Assembly (NCBI RefSeq): GCF_041737375.1
Contig: NZ_JBGSRV010000010.1
Location: forward strand, 186,001 to 250,000
Source of the DNA: Vampirovibrio sp041737375
GTDB lineage: Bacteria > Cyanobacteriota > Vampirovibrionia > Vampirovibrionales > Vampirovibrionaceae
DNA length: 64,000 nucleotides
Reading direction: 5' to 3'
The notes beneath the pieces were generated by a model. That model saw only the letters and a list, made by a program, of their open reading frames with translations, was not told the DNA's origin and did not search any database. Below, piece by piece: positions 61,853 through 64,000 of the stretch (positions are counted from its first letter, which is position 1; each line of letters opens with the position of its first letter). Both the position numbers and the translations under genes were made by a program.

Positions 61853-62350
61853 GTGGTGTGCAAACCGTGTGGAAAACCCGATAGAAAAAATCGCGCCCAG
61901 TCTGGTCAGGCTGTGATTGAGATGGTTGCGGGCATCGTGATGTTTACAATCATGCTGGCGCTGGTCATGAGCATTTCCATGTACCTGTATTTTCAGCAGG
62001 CCTTGGTAACTGCTGCCCGAGAAGGGGCCAGACAGGCTTCTTTAAGCAGCGAGCTTGGGAACGATGGCAGCGAACAAGCGGGCATTAACGCCGTTCAGGC
62101 TTATGTCATTACCTCCATTCGAAATTTAACCGGCCAGCAAGCCAGTCCCGCAGTGGCAACCATTACGGTGGTTCCGCCTTCGGCCTCACTGGTGCAAAAC
62201 CCCGGAGAACGAACCGTCACCGTGAACATCGAATGGCAAATGAACAATCCGGTCGGTATTTCCAGATTTCTGAACGCATTGGGCGCAGATGGCAGAAAGT
62301 TCCAGACCTTTCCAGTTTTTGCCACCGCCACCATGCGGTACGAGGAATAA
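61853..62350 (+). CDS. TadE-like pseudopilin
   Basis: 165 residues from a GTG with GAGGTG upstream. After a basic, Cys-containing leader it has the TadE motif SGQAVIEMVAGIVMFTIMLA with a membrane helix, and AAREGARQASL after the helix, which is diagnostic. The C-terminal domain is periplasmic. TadE/TadF are minor pilins of the Flp pilus. Confidence 0.85.
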   Translation: MVCKPCGKPDRKNRAQSGQAVIEMVAGIVMFTIMLALVMSISMYLYFQQALVTAAREGARQASLSSELGNDGSEQAGINAVQAYVITSIRNLTGQQASPAVATITVVPPSASLVQNPGERTVTVNIEWQMNNPVGISRFLNALGADGRKFQTFPVFATATMRYEE

Positions 62351-62627
62351 GGTCGATAGAGTGGACAGAAAAAGTTGAACATTCACCGTTGATTGGTGGG
62401 GAAATGCGTTCAACAACGGTGGCGACGCCATTTTAGGGAACGCAACCCAAAGCTCAGCCATGGGAACAGACGTTTGAAGCTCCGCTATGAGAGAAAATAC
62501 GGCAAGAATAGTCTGTCCAGAGGATCTGTTTTCGGTGGAAAATCCGCATATTAATAGAGTGAGTAGGTCAGGTTCGCCTTTAAACATACTGAGCAGACAA
62601 CCATTCAAAAGGAAGAGGAAAATAGTC

Positions 62628-63695
62628 ATGCCAACGCCCAATTTGCCCATTAAAACGGGACACGTGTTTATCGGGTTGGCTGTGGTTATGGGTATTACCA
62701 CGGTAAGTCTTTTCAGTGGTGGCAAACCAGCTCCCAAAGTGCAGGCCCAGCAAAAAATTGAAACGGTTGAAGTGGTAGTGCCGCTGGTTCAGATCAACCA
62801 GGGCCAAACACTGTCTTTAAACGACCTGACACGGGTGCAATGGCCAGCGGCTTTTTTACCCAGAGGGGAAACCTTTGACAAGCCCTATATGGTATCGGGA
62901 CGGGTGGCCAAGCAAACCCTGTTTCCGGGAGAACCGATTTTTATTCAAAAAGTTTCCGGCAGCAATTCGGCAGGTGGTTTAACCGCTTTAATTCCAGTGG
63001 GCAAGCGGGCTGTTACCATTGCCGTTAGCGAAATTAAGGGTGTGGCCGGTTTTGTAAAACCCGGCGATCATGTTGATATTTTGTCCACCTTTGAAATAGA
63101 GCGCAATGACGAAAAAAGCCTGAAAAAAACCACCACCGTTTTACAAAACATATTGGTGCTGGCTTCCGCTCAAACCATGGTTAAAGATGACGACTACAAC
63201 ATTGAAACACCCGAGGGGGTTGAAAAAGGAACAGCCCTGAAAACATCAAAAACAGAGCTCGCCAAAAAGAACGACAAAGCGAACCCCGAAAACGAAAAGG
63301 CGAAAAAGCCCGAAGAGATTGAAAAACGCCTGAAAGAAAAGCGTAAAGCCCAAAAAGAAGCGGCCAAGGAAGCCAAGCTGGTATCTTCGGTCACACTGGC
63401 GGTCAATCCCGATCAGGTGGAATTGCTGGCTTTGGCGGAAGAAAGCGGAGAACTTCGCCTGTCTCTTCGTTCCGAGGCGGATAATAGCATTGCCGATTTA
63501 TCGGGACAAAACAGCGATCAGTTGCACGGCAAACCCATGTTTGTGGCCCGTCAAACCCCAGAGTACAACCCACCACCCCCACCGCCTCCTAGCGCCATGC
63601 CGCCCTCGGCTCCCCCCATGCCAGCCCCTTTTCTGGGCGCTCAGGTTGAATTCATTCAGGGTGATGACAAAACACTGTACAACTTTAATCCATAA
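62628..63695 (+). CDS. CpaB/RcpC-family pilus assembly protein
   Basis: 355 residues from the ATG at 62628 (GGAAGAGGAAAA upstream). It has an N-terminal membrane anchor (VFIGLAVVMGITTVSLFSGG), an SAF domain (VEVVVPLVQINQGQTLSLND), the CpaB region (KRAVTIAVSEIKGVAGFVKP, GDHVDIL), then an unusual Lys/Glu-rich insertion (about 210-250, KPEEIEKRLKEKRKAQKEAA). The rest (LAVNPDQVELLALAEESGEL) is standard. The end is PPPPPPP-type proline-rich. CpaB works with the outer-membrane secretin of the Tad system. Confidence 0.85.
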   Translation: MPTPNLPIKTGHVFIGLAVVMGITTVSLFSGGKPAPKVQAQQKIETVEVVVPLVQINQGQTLSLNDLTRVQWPAAFLPRGETFDKPYMVSGRVAKQTLFPGEPIFIQKVSGSNSAGGLTALIPVGKRAVTIAVSEIKGVAGFVKPGDHVDILSTFEIERNDEKSLKKTTTVLQNILVLASAQTMVKDDDYNIETPEGVEKGTALKTSKTELAKKNDKANPENEKAKKPEEIEKRLKEKRKAQKEAAKEAKLVSSVTLAVNPDQVELLALAEESGELRLSLRSEADNSIADLSGQNSDQLHGKPMFVARQTPEYNPPPPPPPSAMPPSAPPMPAPFLGAQVEFIQGDDKTLYNFNP

Positions 63696-63881
63696 ACCAG
63701 AAACCAGCATTTTTAACGCGTTGAACCGTTGAAGACGGATAGAGAGAGACGCATTGCGCCCCTACTTTCGCACTGGTATCGCTAGCCAGCAAGAACCCCT
63801 ACTTTTTTATCGAATCGCATTTGCATTGAAAGACAAAAAACATTTTTGAGCATTCAACCTGACGGTGAGGAGAGAGACCCT

Positions 63882-64000
63882 GTGATGACGTTCAGACAAT
63901 CGGCCGCAATGGGACTTAGCGCCCTGATTTTAAGCAGCAACCTGCTCCTGCCTTCAGCGGAAGCCGTTTCCATGACAGCCAGCGCCAAGTTAAGGGCCAA
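63882..64000 (+). CDS. Exported protein, probably the Tad secretin (CpaC/RcpA), 5' end only
   Basis: The frame starts at GTG/ATG 63882/63885 with GAGGAG upstream and is cut by the window edge after about 39 codons. It encodes a signal peptide (LSALILSSNLLLPSAEA). Position directly after CpaB is that of the secretin CpaC/RcpA in Tad loci, but no secretin motif is visible in this part. Confidence 0.55.
   Translation, partial: MMTFRQSAAMGLSALILSSNLLLPSAEAVSMTASAKLRA

Overview
The window reads as one contiguous stretch of chromosome from a flagellated, diderm-like heterotroph with roughly balanced base composition. My best guess is a non-photosynthetic relative of Cyanobacteria (Melainabacteria, Vampirovibrionales). 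This is inference from the gene mix: a cyanobacteria-style TPR/matrixin protease, a RpoD-type sigma factor, FliD, a Flp/Tad pilus locus, B12-dependent ribonucleotide reductase, Entner-Doudoroff-type genes and many lineage-specific small proteins. No 16S rRNA or phylogenetic marker set is present to prove it. I see no CRISPR array, prophage, transposase or rRNA.

Layout. 1-1235: end of a peptide ABC importer (two permeases). 1.3-4.3 kb: divergent unknown proteins around three Fur-box-like palindromes. 4.4-6.2 kb: SRPBCC protein and PRPP synthetase. 6.5-9 kb: a lipoprotein, then three small or proline-rich minus-strand proteins, two of which share an N-terminal domain. 9.2-20.3 kb: DNA polymerase IV, a single-domain response regulator, short unknown proteins, an AtpZ/AtpI-like membrane protein, an SDR oxidoreductase, two metallopeptidase-type proteins, a pentapeptide-repeat protein and MnmA. 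20.7-30.7 kb: an amino acid permease, flagellar cap FliD, an atypical receiver protein, an HDOD protein, a matrixin, the principal sigma factor and a glycosyltransferase. 30.7-36.5 kb: class II ribonucleotide reductase, then divergent aconitase and isocitrate dehydrogenase. 36.6-38.9 kb: an unusual cluster holding a glycine-rich protein, two tandem 13-codon ORFs that share an 18-nt tail and each precede a terminator, and a 74-residue protein.

38.9-47.1 kb: HemW-like radical SAM enzyme, a cysteine dioxygenase/cysteine desulfurase pair, 7Fe ferredoxin, glucose-6-phosphate isomerase, QueG and a KGG stress protein. 47.4-51.5 kb: a sugar-acid operon (cyclase-family hydrolase, KDPG aldolase, IlvD/Edd dehydratase, PfkB kinase) that fits a semi-phosphorylative Entner-Doudoroff route; the kinase appears to start at a non-AUG codon. 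51.5-56 kb: two peroxiredoxin-fold proteins and rpmG-tRNA-Trp-secE-nusG-rplK-rplA, which ends at a terminator without rplJ-rplL. 56.3-64 kb: coaD with two related coiled-coil-type proteins, a tandem HD-GYP protein, TrxB, and the start of a Flp/Tad pilus locus (Flp pilin, TadE, CpaB, and a secretory protein cut by the window edge).

Themes: central carbon metabolism (Pgi, Entner-Doudoroff-type, aconitase, Icd), redox and sulfur chemistry (Prx, TrxB, ferredoxin, CDO, cysteine desulfurase, MnmA, QueG), surface structures (flagellum, Tad pilus) and signalling (receivers, HDOD, HD-GYP). Most annotated start codons were chosen by Shine-Dalgarno position and often lie inside the longest open frame.
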